A stretch of 44,176 bases of DNA. Origin: Streptomyces regalis. GTDB lineage: Bacteria > Actinomycetota > Actinomycetes > Streptomycetales > Streptomycetaceae. Below the pieces are notes generated by a model that was given only the letters and a program-made list of their open reading frames with translations, did no database searches and was not told the origin of the DNA. Below, piece after piece: positions 26,234 to 34,493 of the stretch. Numbering within the stretch: position 1 is the first letter of the stretch; every line of letters begins with the position of its first letter. The stretch spans positions 1 to 44,176 of the forward strand of contig NZ_LLZG01000395.1 of NCBI RefSeq assembly GCF_001509475.1. The letters run 5' to 3'. The translations under genes were made by a program, and so were the position numbers.

Positions 26234-27063
26234 TCGTCGACGCCCACTTCCACGTCTGGGACCTGTCGGTACGGGACCAGGACTGGATCGACGAACACAG
26301 CCCGCTGCGACGGAACTTCACGATCAAGGACCTCACCCCCGAGGCCCGCGCGGCCGGAGTCGACCGCGCGGTCCTCGTCCAGACGATCACCGTGCCCGAG
26401 GAGACCCCGGAGTTCCTGGCTCTCGCGGCCGAGCACGAGCTGATCGCGGGGGTCGTCGGCTGGACGGACCTGATCCGTCCCGATGTCGCCGACGAGCTGG
26501 CCGGCCTGCGCGAACTCCCGGGCGGCGAGCACCTGAAGGGCATCCGGCACCAGGTGCAGGGCGAGCCGGATCCGCAGTGGCTGCTGCGTGCGGACGTACG
26601 GCGAGGACTGGCCGCCGTCGCCGACGCCGGGTTGGTCTACGACCTGGTCGTGCTGCCCCACCAGCTGCCGGCCTGCGTCAAGGCCGCCGCGGACCACCCC
26701 GGCCTCACCTTCGTCCTGGACCACCTGGGCAAACCGCCCATCGCCTCCGGCGCCCTCGAACCCTGGGAAACCGCCGTCCGCTCCCTGGCCGCCCTCGCCA
26801 ACACCGTCTGCAAACTCTCCGGCATGGTCACCGAGGCCGACCTCGCCTCCTGGAGCGTCGAAGACCTGCGCCCGTACGCCGACGTGGTCCTGGACGCCTT
26901 CGGCCCGCAGCGACTCATGTTCGGCTCCGACTGGCCCGTGTGCACGCCGACGGCGCCGTACGGCGAGGTGGTGTCCGTGGCCCGGGAGTTGACCGCCGGT
27001 CTCGACGCGGCCGAGCGTGCGGAGGTCTTCGCGGGTACGGCTACCCGGGTGTACGCCCTTTGA
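26230..27063 (+). CDS. Amidohydrolase-2 family L-fuconolactonase
   Basis: Opens L-fucono-lactone to L-fuconate, the substrate of the dehydratase encoded at 22862. The 277-residue TIM-barrel protein has the N-terminal metal motif H6-F-H8 (VDAHFHVWD), the conserved DHLGKP segment near 163 and GSDWPVC near 237. The start is GTG 26230, overlapping the mutarotase stop. Last gene of the run; a hairpin follows its stop. Related amidohydrolases act on other sugar lactones or 2-pyrone carboxylates, but the context favours fuconolactone. Confidence 0.9.
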   Translation: MIVDAHFHVWDLSVRDQDWIDEHSPLRRNFTIKDLTPEARAAGVDRAVLVQTITVPEETPEFLALAAEHELIAGVVGWTDLIRPDVADELAGLRELPGGEHLKGIRHQVQGEPDPQWLLRADVRRGLAAVADAGLVYDLVVLPHQLPACVKAAADHPGLTFVLDHLGKPPIASGALEPWETAVRSLAALANTVCKLSGMVTEADLASWSVEDLRPYADVVLDAFGPQRLMFGSDWPVCTPTAPYGEVVSVARELTAGLDAAERAEVFAGTATRVYAL

Positions 27064-27103
27064 GACCGTGACCGGGCCGACCATCGGGCCGGCGAGCACG
27101 GTC
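27064..27103. terminator. Candidate hairpin terminator after the fucose operon
   Basis: GACCGTG (27064-27070) pairs with CACGGTC (27097-27103) across a 26-base GC-rich loop that can form smaller GGCC stems. It begins right after the TGA at 27061-27063 and lies between convergent genes. The loop is long, so confidence is moderate. Confidence 0.45.
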
Positions 27104-27123
27104 CTCGCCACCGTTCAGGAGCC

Positions 27124-28545
27124 TCAGCTCCGCTGAGCCACCCCCGCCAACCGCATAGGCGGCAGATACTCCCGCACATACGTGCGCTCCCAGCACGCGC
27201 CCGTCTCCCGCAGCTCACGCCAGGTCGTGTAGCGGTAGCGGAAGAGACGGGCGCGTACATAGCGGGGCGGGGCGTCCGGCGGGAACGGTGAGCGGCGCAG
27301 CAGCTTCAGCGTGTCGCGGTCGTTCTCCAGGAGCCGTTCCATCAGGGTGCCGAACCACGACCCGGCATAGGCGGGCGACAGCGCGGCGAACCACATCAGC
27401 CAGTCCAGCCGCAGATGGTACGGCGCGAACTGGCGCGGCCAGTGCCGGGGATCGCCCGGCTTGCCCTTGAACTCGTACTCCCGCCAGTCCGAGTCCTCGC
27501 GCGGTACGTCGTCGGCGGTGCCCTCGATCACCACCTCGTACCGGATCCGGCTGACGCTGCCGAACGCACCGTAGGTGTTGACCAGATGAAGCGGGTCGAA
27601 GGAGCGGTTCATGACCTGGCGGCGGGAGATCATGTTGGCGACCGGGTGGTAGCTCAGGAACAGGAGCAGCGTGGAGATCGCCAGGACCACCACCTCGTAC
27701 CCCAGGGGTGCGTCCGGCACGGACGGCGGATCGCTCGGCCACTGCACCGCCGACAGGGCCAGCACGATGGTGATCCAGTTCAGCCAGGAGAAGTTGCCCG
27801 ACAGGACCAGCCACAGCTGAGTGACGATCATCAGGGAGGCCGCGGCCGTCGCGATCGGCTGCGGGGTGAAGAGGAGGACGGGCACGACGAGCTGGGTGAC
27901 GTGGTTGGCGGCCACCTCGACCCGGTGCAGCGGCTTCGGCAGATGGTGGAAGAACCAGCTCAGCGGGCCCGGCATCGGCTGGGTCTCGTGATGGTGGTCC
28001 AGGCAGGTCAGCTTCCGCCAGCAGGCGTCGCCGCGCATCTTGATCAGACCCGCGCCGAACTCGACGCGGAACAGGATCCAGCGCAGCAGGAACAGCACCA
28101 CGATCGGCGGCGCCACCTCGTCGTTGCCCAGGAACACGGCGAGGAAGCCGACCTCCAGCAACAGGGACTCCCAGCCGAACGAGTACCAGGTCTGGCCGAC
28201 GTTCACGATCGACAGATACAGCGCCCACGGGACCAGCCACAACAGCATGGCGCCCCACAGCGGCACCACGGAGTCCAGCCCGGCCAGCAGCGCCGCCGAC
28301 ACCGCGCACCCCGACCAGGCGCAGGCGGCGAAGAACCGGTCCGAGTAGTGCAGTTGGAAGACGCTCGGGGCGGCCTTGAAGGGCACCCGCGCGACGAAGT
28401 GCGGCACGGGCAGCATGCCGCGCTCTCCCATCAGCGCCCGGAACTGCAGGGCCGCCGTCAGGAACGCGACGAGGTACACGCCGGCCAGAGCCCGCTGGAA
28501 GACCAGCCGGCTCGTCCAGTAGTCCGGTGCGATGAACCACTCCAT
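27124..28545 (-). CDS. Lipase maturation factor (LMF1) family membrane protein
   Basis: A 473-residue polytopic protein of the LMF family (DUF1222), known in animals as an ER factor for lipase folding; bacterial function is unknown. Family landmarks are DYWTSRLVFQRALAGVYLVAF at the N-terminus, the NVGQTWYSFGWESLLLEVGF segment, the HHHETQPMPGPLSWFFHHLP loop, and a soluble C-terminal part (about 325-473) with YEFKGKPGDPRHWPRQFAPYH. Six to eight membrane segments lie between about 15 and 320. ATG 28545 has GAGGAGAG upstream. It diverges from the lipoprotein gene at 28678 and converges on the fucose operon; no functional link is evident. Confidence 0.9.
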   Translation of the reverse strand: MEWFIAPDYWTSRLVFQRALAGVYLVAFLTAALQFRALMGERGMLPVPHFVARVPFKAAPSVFQLHYSDRFFAACAWSGCAVSAALLAGLDSVVPLWGAMLLWLVPWALYLSIVNVGQTWYSFGWESLLLEVGFLAVFLGNDEVAPPIVVLFLLRWILFRVEFGAGLIKMRGDACWRKLTCLDHHHETQPMPGPLSWFFHHLPKPLHRVEVAANHVTQLVVPVLLFTPQPIATAAASLMIVTQLWLVLSGNFSWLNWITIVLALSAVQWPSDPPSVPDAPLGYEVVVLAISTLLLFLSYHPVANMISRRQVMNRSFDPLHLVNTYGAFGSVSRIRYEVVIEGTADDVPREDSDWREYEFKGKPGDPRHWPRQFAPYHLRLDWLMWFAALSPAYAGSWFGTLMERLLENDRDTLKLLRRSPFPPDAPPRYVRARLFRYRYTTWRELRETGACWERTYVREYLPPMRLAGVAQRS

Positions 28546-28677
28546 GGCCGTGCGCTCCTCTCCTCATTGTCGCGCCCGAGACCCAGGTGACTCTGCGTAT
28601 ACCACCTCTCCGCTTGCGTAACCCAAGCGAGTGAAGCAGACAATGGTTGCTAAATGCCCGATAACAGGCGGGAGTGC

Positions 28678-29901
28678 ATGGTGCGGACACCCACCCGAAC
28701 CATCGTCACGGCCTGCGCGCTCTCGGTGGCGCTCGCCATCGCCGGATGCGGCGGCGGCAGCGACAAGGACACCGAAGCAGGCTCGGACGTCTTCCTCCAG
28801 CCCGTCGCGGACCAGGGGCCGGATCCCTTCACCGGCTCCACGGCGACCTCGACCGTCACCCCGTCGCCGGTCACCCGAACGCCGAGGCCGGCACACTCGG
28901 GGCGGGCCGGGCTCCAGCCCCTGTCCGGCGAGACGCCAGGTCTGTACGCCGGTATCCGGGGCGCCGGCAGCTGTGATGTCCCGCGCCAGATCGATCAGCT
29001 CACCGCCGACCGGGCCAGAGGCCGTGTCTTCGCCCAGACCGCGGGCATCTCCCAGGCGTCGATCCCCGGCTATCTGCGCGGACTGACCTCGGTCGTGCTG
29101 CGCGCCGACACCCGGGTCACCAACCACGGGTTCCGCGACGGCATGGGGACGGGGTACCAGTCCGTCCTGCAGGCGGGCACCGCCGTCCTCGTCGACAGCC
29201 GCGGTGTGCCGCGTGTCCGCTGCGCCTGCGGCAACCCGCTCGCCCCGCCCGTCGACCCGCGGGGCAAAGCCGGCACCAGCGGCCGGGCCTGGCCCGGGTA
29301 CCGCCCGAACCAGGTGATCGTGGTGGCCCCGACGACACAGGTGATCACCAACATCACGATCATCAACATCGCCGACAACACCTGGATCGAACGGCCCATC
29401 GGTCATCGCGGCCACGACCGCGACCATGCGGTACGGCCGCCGAAGCCGGTGACCCCGACCCTGACCCCGGTCCCACGCCCGCACGACAGCGCCTCCCTCG
29501 CCTCGCCCGGCGAGGGCAGCGCGTCCCCCTCGCACGAGTCGCCGACCGACTGCGTGACCCCGACGGTCACCGTCACCCCCGGCGCCACCGACAAGCCGCC
29601 GAAGAAGACGCGGGCGCCCGCGGCGGACAGGGCGGCCACCGCTCCCGCCGACTGCCCCTCGGCCACCGTCACGGCGTCGCCCCCGACGGCCGACCCCGGC
29701 CGAACGCCCGCGTCGCCGAAGTCCCCTGAGCCCTCGAAGTCCCCCGATGAGTCCAACCCCTCCAACCCCTCCAACCCCTCCGACTCCCGGACAGGATCGG
29801 ACACCCCCGACGTGCCCGACAGCGGCGGGCTGGTCCCCGACGAGCCGTCCACCTCCGACAGCATCATCTTCGGCAGCCCCACCGACGTCTTCGACGGCTG
29901 A
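28678..29901 (+). CDS. DUF6777-like lipoprotein with Pro/Thr/Ser-rich C-terminal tail
   Basis: Function unknown. The leader ends in a lipobox AIAGC, giving a lipid-anchored extracellular protein. The folded part (about 30-250) starts with EAGSDVFLQPVADQGPDPFT, a segment I recall from Streptomyces DUF6777 proteins. It includes a conserved RVRCACGNPL with two Cys and ends near ITIINIADN. The remaining 150 residues are low-complexity Pro/Thr/Ser with SNP repeats, probably a wall-spanning stalk. Start uncertain: ATG 28678 is used here, while GTG 28681 has better spacing to GGGAG (28670-28674) and ATG 28654 lacks a ribosome site. Confidence 0.82.
   Translation: MVRTPTRTIVTACALSVALAIAGCGGGSDKDTEAGSDVFLQPVADQGPDPFTGSTATSTVTPSPVTRTPRPAHSGRAGLQPLSGETPGLYAGIRGAGSCDVPRQIDQLTADRARGRVFAQTAGISQASIPGYLRGLTSVVLRADTRVTNHGFRDGMGTGYQSVLQAGTAVLVDSRGVPRVRCACGNPLAPPVDPRGKAGTSGRAWPGYRPNQVIVVAPTTQVITNITIINIADNTWIERPIGHRGHDRDHAVRPPKPVTPTLTPVPRPHDSASLASPGEGSASPSHESPTDCVTPTVTVTPGATDKPPKKTRAPAADRAATAPADCPSATVTASPPTADPGRTPASPKSPEPSKSPDESNPSNPSNPSDSRTGSDTPDVPDSGGLVPDEPSTSDSIIFGSPTDVFDG
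29752..29778 (+). repeat. Three tandem copies of a 9-base repeat
   Basis: TCCAACCCC is repeated three times without change (29752-29760, 29761-29769, 29770-29778), encoding Ser-Asn-Pro triplets in the stalk of the lipoprotein. Such a tract is prone to copy-number change that keeps the frame. Confidence 0.85.
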
Positions 29902-29909
29902 CCGGCGCA

Positions 29910-29953
29910 GGGGCGACGTCCCGCCTGCCAAGCGCGGACGGTTCCGTCGCCCC
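29910..29953. terminator. Candidate hairpin after the lipoprotein gene
   Basis: GGGGCGAC (29910-29917) pairs with GTCGCCCC (29946-29953) over a 28-base loop, just past the stop at 29901 and before the phosphatase gene at 29991. Weak because of the long loop. Confidence 0.35.
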
Positions 29954-29990
29954 AGTCGAAGATTCCGGCAAATCCTGGCAAGGTGGCCCC

Positions 29991-32066
29991 ATGGTTGATC
30001 GGGGAGCGAGCGCCCTGTCACTCCCGGACGACTGGCCCGCCCACCCGGATCCGATCCTGGCGCTCAACCGCATGGGCAGTTTCGACTGGGACCTGGATAC
30101 CGGTCTGTTCCACATGGACGCCCAGGCCTACGAGGTCTTCGACCTGCGCCCCGACGAATACGACGGACACCCCACGACCCTCGCGATCCGAGTGCCGCCC
30201 CCGGAGGCCTACCGGCTGGACGGCCTGGTCTCCCAGGCCATGAAGGACGGCAGCGAGAACTACGGCGCCTACTTCCGCATCCGCTGCCGCGACGGAACAC
30301 TGCGCTGGACCCACACCCAGGGCTACATCCGCCGTGACGAGACGGGCCGCCCGCGCCGCATCATCGGCATCGTCCGCGACGCCACCGACGAACTCGCCGA
30401 GAGCGAGCAGCGGCGCGAGCAGGCGGCCGAGGACGAGGCCCGCCGACAGCAGACCAGCGTCGTCCAGCTCACCACGGCCGCCCTCGCGCACGCCCGCACG
30501 GTCCAGGACGTCATCGACGTCCTCAAGGACACCCACGGGCTGAGCAACCTCGGCGCCACCAGCCTGGTCATGGGACTGGTCGAGGCCGGCCGCATCCGGC
30601 TGGTCGCCGAGGGCCCCGCGGGCAGCTTCGTGCCCGGGACCCGGGTCACCCGGATCGACGAGCAGTACCCGATGAGCGAGGTCGTGCGGACCCTCAGCCC
30701 GCGCTTCATCGAGTCGCCGGAGGAGTTCGCCGAGCGCTACCCGATCCTGTGGCCGCACATCACCGACCTGAGCATCACGGCCGCCGCCTATCTGCCGCTG
30801 ATCGCCCAGGCCCGGCCGATCGGCGCCATCGGCCTGCTCTACAGCGACCGCAACGGCTTCTCCACCGAGGACCGCAACGTGCTCGTCGCCCTCGGCAGCA
30901 GCATCGCGCAGAGCCTGCAGCGGGCCATGTTCTACGACCAGGAGAAGGACCTCGCCACCGGACTCCAGCAGGCCATGCTGCCGCGCACCATCCCCAGCGT
31001 GTCCGGCGCCGACGTCGCCGTCCGCTACCGCTCGGCCTCCCTCGGCCGGGACATCGGCGGCGACTGGTACGACCTGATCCCGTTGCCGGGCGGCCGGGTC
31101 GGCGCCGTCATCGGCGACGTCCAGGGACATGACACGCACGCCGCCGCCGTCATGGGCCAGCTGCGGATCGTCCTGCGCGCCTACGCCGCCGAGGGGCACA
31201 CCCCGGCCACGGTGATGGCCCGCGCCTCCGTGTTCCTGCACGAGCTGGACACCGACCGCTTCGCGACCTGCCTGTACGCGGAGGCCGACCTGTCCACCGG
31301 AGTGGTGCAGGTGGTCCGGGCCGGCCACATCGACCCGCTGATCCGGGAGCCGGGCGGCGCCTGCCGTCGCGTCGCGGTCGAGGGCGGGCTGCCGCTCGGC
31401 CTGTCCGCGGAGTTCGGGCGGCTCGAATACCCGGTCGGCACCATCGAGCTGGATTCCGGCCACACCCTCCTGCTGTGCACCGACGGCCTGGTCGAACAGC
31501 CCGGCGCCGACCTGGACGACGGCATGCAGACCCTCACCGCGCTGATAGCCACCGGCCCGGACGACGTACGGGACCTGGCGGACCGGCTCATCGACGTGGC
31601 CGAGGAACGCGGCGGCGAGGACGACGTGGCCCTGCTCCTGCTGCGCCGTAGCGTCCTGGACGCCCCGCAGTCCGGCGGCCGCCTCCAGCAGCATGTCGCC
31701 CCCGGCGACCCCGAGGCCCTCACCGGAGCCCGGCACATGATCCGGGCCGCCGTGGGCGCCTGGAACGCCGCCGACCGGGCCGACGAGATCGAGCTGGTCG
31801 CCGACGAGCTGATCACCAACGCCCTGATGCACACCGAGGGCTCCGCCATCGTGACCCTGCGGGTCCTCAGCGGCTCCGAACGCCGGCTGCGCGTCGAGGT
31901 CGAGGACTCCTCCAGCGCCCTGCCACGCCGCCGCGAGGCGGGGGAGTCGGGCGTCTCCGGGCGCGGCCTGCTCCTCGTCGACCTGCTCACGGACGTGTGG
32001 GGCGTGGAGGCCCGGGGCGGCGGCAAGGCGGTGTGGTGCGAGTTCGTGGCGCCGGAGCGGCCATGA
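29991..32066 (+). CDS. PAS-GAF-SpoIIE phosphatase-HATPase multidomain regulator
   Basis: A cytoplasmic 691-residue signalling protein that combines a PP2C-type serine phosphatase with an RsbW-like kinase domain, of the class acting on anti-sigma-factor antagonists in Streptomyces. Domains: PAS (about 15-130, MGSFDWDLDTG and DGTLRWTHTQGY), GAF (about 150-310), SpoIIE (about 321-555) with metal residues D358 (GGDWYD), D376 (GDVQGHD) and D544-D545 (GGEDDVALL), and HATPase (about 565-690) with the N-box N610 (VADELITNALMH) and a GRGLLLVD G-box. ATG 29991 has AAGGTGG upstream. No antagonist or sigma gene is adjacent, so its targets are unknown; the ECF pair at 33029-35042 is of a different, zinc-type class. 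Confidence 0.93.
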   Translation: MVDRGASALSLPDDWPAHPDPILALNRMGSFDWDLDTGLFHMDAQAYEVFDLRPDEYDGHPTTLAIRVPPPEAYRLDGLVSQAMKDGSENYGAYFRIRCRDGTLRWTHTQGYIRRDETGRPRRIIGIVRDATDELAESEQRREQAAEDEARRQQTSVVQLTTAALAHARTVQDVIDVLKDTHGLSNLGATSLVMGLVEAGRIRLVAEGPAGSFVPGTRVTRIDEQYPMSEVVRTLSPRFIESPEEFAERYPILWPHITDLSITAAAYLPLIAQARPIGAIGLLYSDRNGFSTEDRNVLVALGSSIAQSLQRAMFYDQEKDLATGLQQAMLPRTIPSVSGADVAVRYRSASLGRDIGGDWYDLIPLPGGRVGAVIGDVQGHDTHAAAVMGQLRIVLRAYAAEGHTPATVMARASVFLHELDTDRFATCLYAEADLSTGVVQVVRAGHIDPLIREPGGACRRVAVEGGLPLGLSAEFGRLEYPVGTIELDSGHTLLLCTDGLVEQPGADLDDGMQTLTALIATGPDDVRDLADRLIDVAEERGGEDDVALLLLRRSVLDAPQSGGRLQQHVAPGDPEALTGARHMIRAAVGAWNAADRADEIELVADELITNALMHTEGSAIVTLRVLSGSERRLRVEVEDSSSALPRRREAGESGVSGRGLLLVDLLTDVWGVEARGGGKAVWCEFVAPERP

Positions 32067-32137
32067 GCACCCTGCGCCGGCGAGGCGCGTGACCGGACCC
32101 GCCTGGCGCTGTCGGTCCCGGGTGGCACTCTGGACGT

Positions 32138-33001
32138 ATGCCGGAACTGCCCGAGGTCGAAGCGCTCAAGGACTTCCTGACCGAGAACCTGGTCGGCCAC
32201 GAGATCGTGCGCGTGCTGCCGGTCGCGATCAGCGTCCTCAAGACGTACGACCCGCCGGTCACGGCCGTCGAGGGCCACGAGGTCACCGCCGTGCACAGAT
32301 ACGGCAAGTTCCTCGACCTCGTCACGGCGGACGGCCCGCACCTGGTGACCCACCTGGCCCGCGCGGGCTGGCTGCACTGGAAGGACGAGCTCCCGAGCGG
32401 CATGCCCCGCCCCGGCAAGGGCCCGCTCGCCCTGCGCGTGGCCCTGGAGACCGGCGCCGGCTTCGACCTGACGGAGGCGGGCACCCAAAAGCGCCTCGCG
32501 GTGTACGTCGTCCAGGACTCGCAGCAGGTCGCGGGCGTGGCCCGGCTGGGCCCGGACCCGCTCGCCGACGACTTCGACGAGACGGCTCTGGCCGCCCTGC
32601 TGAAGGACGAACGCCGCCAGATCAAGGGCGCCCTGCGCGACCAGAGCCTCATCGCGGGGGTCGGCAACGCCTACAGCGACGAGATCCTGCACGCGGCGAA
32701 GATGTCCCCCTTCAAGCTGGCCTCCTCACTGACCCCGCAGGAGACGGCCACGCTCTACGACGCCCTGCGCACCACCCTCACCGAAGCGGTCGACCGTTCC
32801 CGAGGCCTCGCGGCCGGGCGCCTGAAGGCGGAGAAGAAGAGCGGCCTGCGCGTCCACGGCCGCACCGGCGAAGCGTGCCCGGTGTGCGGCGACACCATCC
32901 GCGAGGTCTCCTTCAGCGACTCCTCGCTCCAGTACTGCCCGACCTGCCAGACGGGCGGGAAACCGCTGGCCGACCGGAGGTTGTCGAGGCTGCTGAAGTA
33001 G
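32138..33001 (+). CDS. Fpg/Nei family DNA glycosylase/AP lyase
   Basis: Base-excision repair enzyme for oxidised bases. The 287-residue protein starts PELPEVE, so Pro2 is the Schiff-base nucleophile and Glu3 the catalytic acid; K57 (HRYGKF) is the conserved lysine of the N-terminal domain. The helix-two-turn-helix is seen in IAGVGNAYSDEIL. A four-Cys zinc finger is complete: C247, C250, C267, C270. ATG 32138 lies 71 bases after the phosphatase gene, perhaps with its own promoter. Streptomyces carry several paralogues, so MutM (8-oxoG) versus Nei-type specificity is not assigned. Confidence 0.93.
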   Translation: MPELPEVEALKDFLTENLVGHEIVRVLPVAISVLKTYDPPVTAVEGHEVTAVHRYGKFLDLVTADGPHLVTHLARAGWLHWKDELPSGMPRPGKGPLALRVALETGAGFDLTEAGTQKRLAVYVVQDSQQVAGVARLGPDPLADDFDETALAALLKDERRQIKGALRDQSLIAGVGNAYSDEILHAAKMSPFKLASSLTPQETATLYDALRTTLTEAVDRSRGLAAGRLKAEKKSGLRVHGRTGEACPVCGDTIREVSFSDSSLQYCPTCQTGGKPLADRRLSRLLK

Positions 33002-33028
33002 GCCGGAGGAGGACAGTGCGTCGACGGC

Positions 33029-33682
33029 TCACCGGGGCTTGAGCGTCACCAGGTGTTCCCCGCCCGCCGTACGCACCTCGTAGCGCACGATCTCGTCGGT
33101 GTGCATCGCCGAGGCGCCCGTCATGGTGTTCTCACGGGCGTCGTGATGGGCGGCGGACCAGCTGGTCACCGTCTCCTCCGAGCCGTCCCGGCCGATGGCG
33201 ACGAGGTGACAGGCGCGCGGACCCGCGCCGTCCTTCACCTTCAGTTCCACCTGAGTGCCGTAGGCCTCGTTCTCGGTCGTGACCTGCGCCCACACCCCCG
33301 ACCGCGCGTCGGTCGCCTCGACGACCCGTACGGCCCCGGCGTCGCCGCTCGCCATCATCGCGATCCCGGGCCCGGCCAGGGCGATCACCACCGAGGCGGC
33401 CACGGCGTACAGCGTGCGGCGGCGCCGGGCGCGGTGGCGGGCCGCCACCGCTTCGAGCAGCCGGTTCAGCAGCTGCGGGCCCGGCTTGGCCATGGGGTGC
33501 ACGAAAGGGGGCGTGGACCGCCGGTACAGCATCAACTGGCGGGTGATGGGCCCGAACTCGGTCACGTGTGCCGCGCAGCGGGGGCACTCCATGAGGTGGT
33601 CCTCGAAGCGGAACGCCTCCGCCTCGTTCAGCACGCCGAGCGCGTACGCGGCGACGTCGCGATGCCTCTCCAGGGACCTCAT
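33029..33682 (-). CDS. Zinc-binding (ZAS) transmembrane anti-sigma factor
   Basis: Holds its ECF sigma factor inactive at the membrane. The 217-residue protein has an N-terminal anti-sigma domain with the zinc motif H29-x3-C33-x2-C36 (HLMECPRC), one membrane helix at about 92-112 after an Arg-rich stretch, and an extracytoplasmic C-terminal domain of the RskA kind (GSEETVTSWSAAHHD, then YEVRTAGGEHLVTLKP). ATG 33682 has GAGG upstream. It lies downstream of the ECF sigma gene on the same strand, with one unknown gene between them, so the pair is probably cognate. Confidence 0.92.
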   Translation of the reverse strand: MRSLERHRDVAAYALGVLNEAEAFRFEDHLMECPRCAAHVTEFGPITRQLMLYRRSTPPFVHPMAKPGPQLLNRLLEAVAARHRARRRRTLYAVAASVVIALAGPGIAMMASGDAGAVRVVEATDARSGVWAQVTTENEAYGTQVELKVKDGAGPRACHLVAIGRDGSEETVTSWSAAHHDARENTMTGASAMHTDEIVRYEVRTAGGEHLVTLKPR

Positions 33683-33833
33683 GCCGAATCCTCGTGCCGT
33701 TGGGTGTGGGGTGTGTTACTCCTTGCGCCCACTGGTACGCACCAGGCAGTCGAATCACTCAAGCCGCCCACAGAATCGCAACCAAAGGATTCGGAGCGGC
33801 CGGGGCCGAGGATTGGTCGGGGGAGAAAAGAAC

Positions 33834-34349
33834 TTAAAAAAGGTGGATGGCGAGGTGCCCGAGCGGCAGCCCCAACTGCCACGCCGGGGTCCACACCTTC
33901 GGCCCCTCGTCCTCCCCGACCAGCGCACCGCCGCCCGGCACCGCGTTCAGATCGGGCGCGAGCAGCTCGGTCTCCTGCAGCCAGCGCCAGGCCGCCTCGG
34001 CCAGCTCCAGGTCGGGTGCGGGCCCGCCGGACTCGACCGCCTCGGCCGCGAGGCCCGCCATGCGCTCGCGCACCCAGTCCTGCCACGGCTGGTCGTACGC
34101 CGTCAGTGACATCCACGTCTCCAGCTGGGTGACGACCCGGATGCCGGAGAGCTCGCCGTCGGTGTCGGACAGGAAGATGGTCAGCGCCAGCGCATCGCGC
34201 CCGGCGCGGAACTCGAAGGACGTCGGCGGCATGAGATCGCCGGTCCGCAGCAGCTCGTCGGCGATGTACTCGGCGTACAACCACGCCATGGGGACGGTCA
34301 GTTCGCCGCCGCCGGTGCCGTCCGTGCTCTCTTGACCTCTGTGCAGCAT
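33834..34349 (-). CDS. Unknown protein encoded between ECF sigma and anti-sigma genes
   Basis: Not recognised. The 171-residue acidic protein has no signal peptide or membrane segment and is rich in Trp, Leu and Glu: MAWLYAEYIADELL, TFLSDTDGEL-like strands and TQLETWMSLTAYDQPWQDWV. ATG 34349 has GGAAGG just upstream. The gap to the anti-sigma gene is 151 bases and to the sigma gene 144 bases, so it may have its own promoter. Its position suggests a link to the sigma system, but nothing in the sequence shows what it does. Confidence 0.75.
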   Translation of the reverse strand: MLHRGQESTDGTGGGELTVPMAWLYAEYIADELLRTGDLMPPTSFEFRAGRDALALTIFLSDTDGELSGIRVVTQLETWMSLTAYDQPWQDWVRERMAGLAAEAVESGGPAPDLELAEAAWRWLQETELLAPDLNAVPGGGALVGEDEGPKVWTPAWQLGLPLGHLAIHLF

Positions 34350-34380
34350 CCCTTCCTGCCTTCCTCCGGTGCGTGCGCGT

Positions 34381-34402
34381 CGCCCGATCGCCCGATCGCC
34401 CG
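34381..34402. repeat. Short tandem repeat upstream of the unknown gene
   Basis: CGCCCGAT occurs twice in tandem plus a partial third copy (34381-34388, 34389-34396, 34397-34402), in the upstream region of the gene starting at 34349. It may be simple sequence or a regulator-binding array. Confidence 0.5.
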
Positions 34403-34493
34403 GGCCCCATCCGGAACACGGATGAGGACAGCCGATTACTCAACCGGGGTCCGCAGCAAGGCGCTTTACGGAGGTTTGACTAAGCCGTCGGTT

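Noticed and set aside
28611..28644. Promoter TTGCGT/GACAAT upstream of the lipoprotein gene
   Set aside because: The spacing of 19 bases and the poor -35 make it too weak to list as a feature.
34381..34402. CRISPR-like or attachment-site repeat
   Set aside because: The repeats are 8 bases with no spacers and no cas, integrase or tRNA gene nearby.
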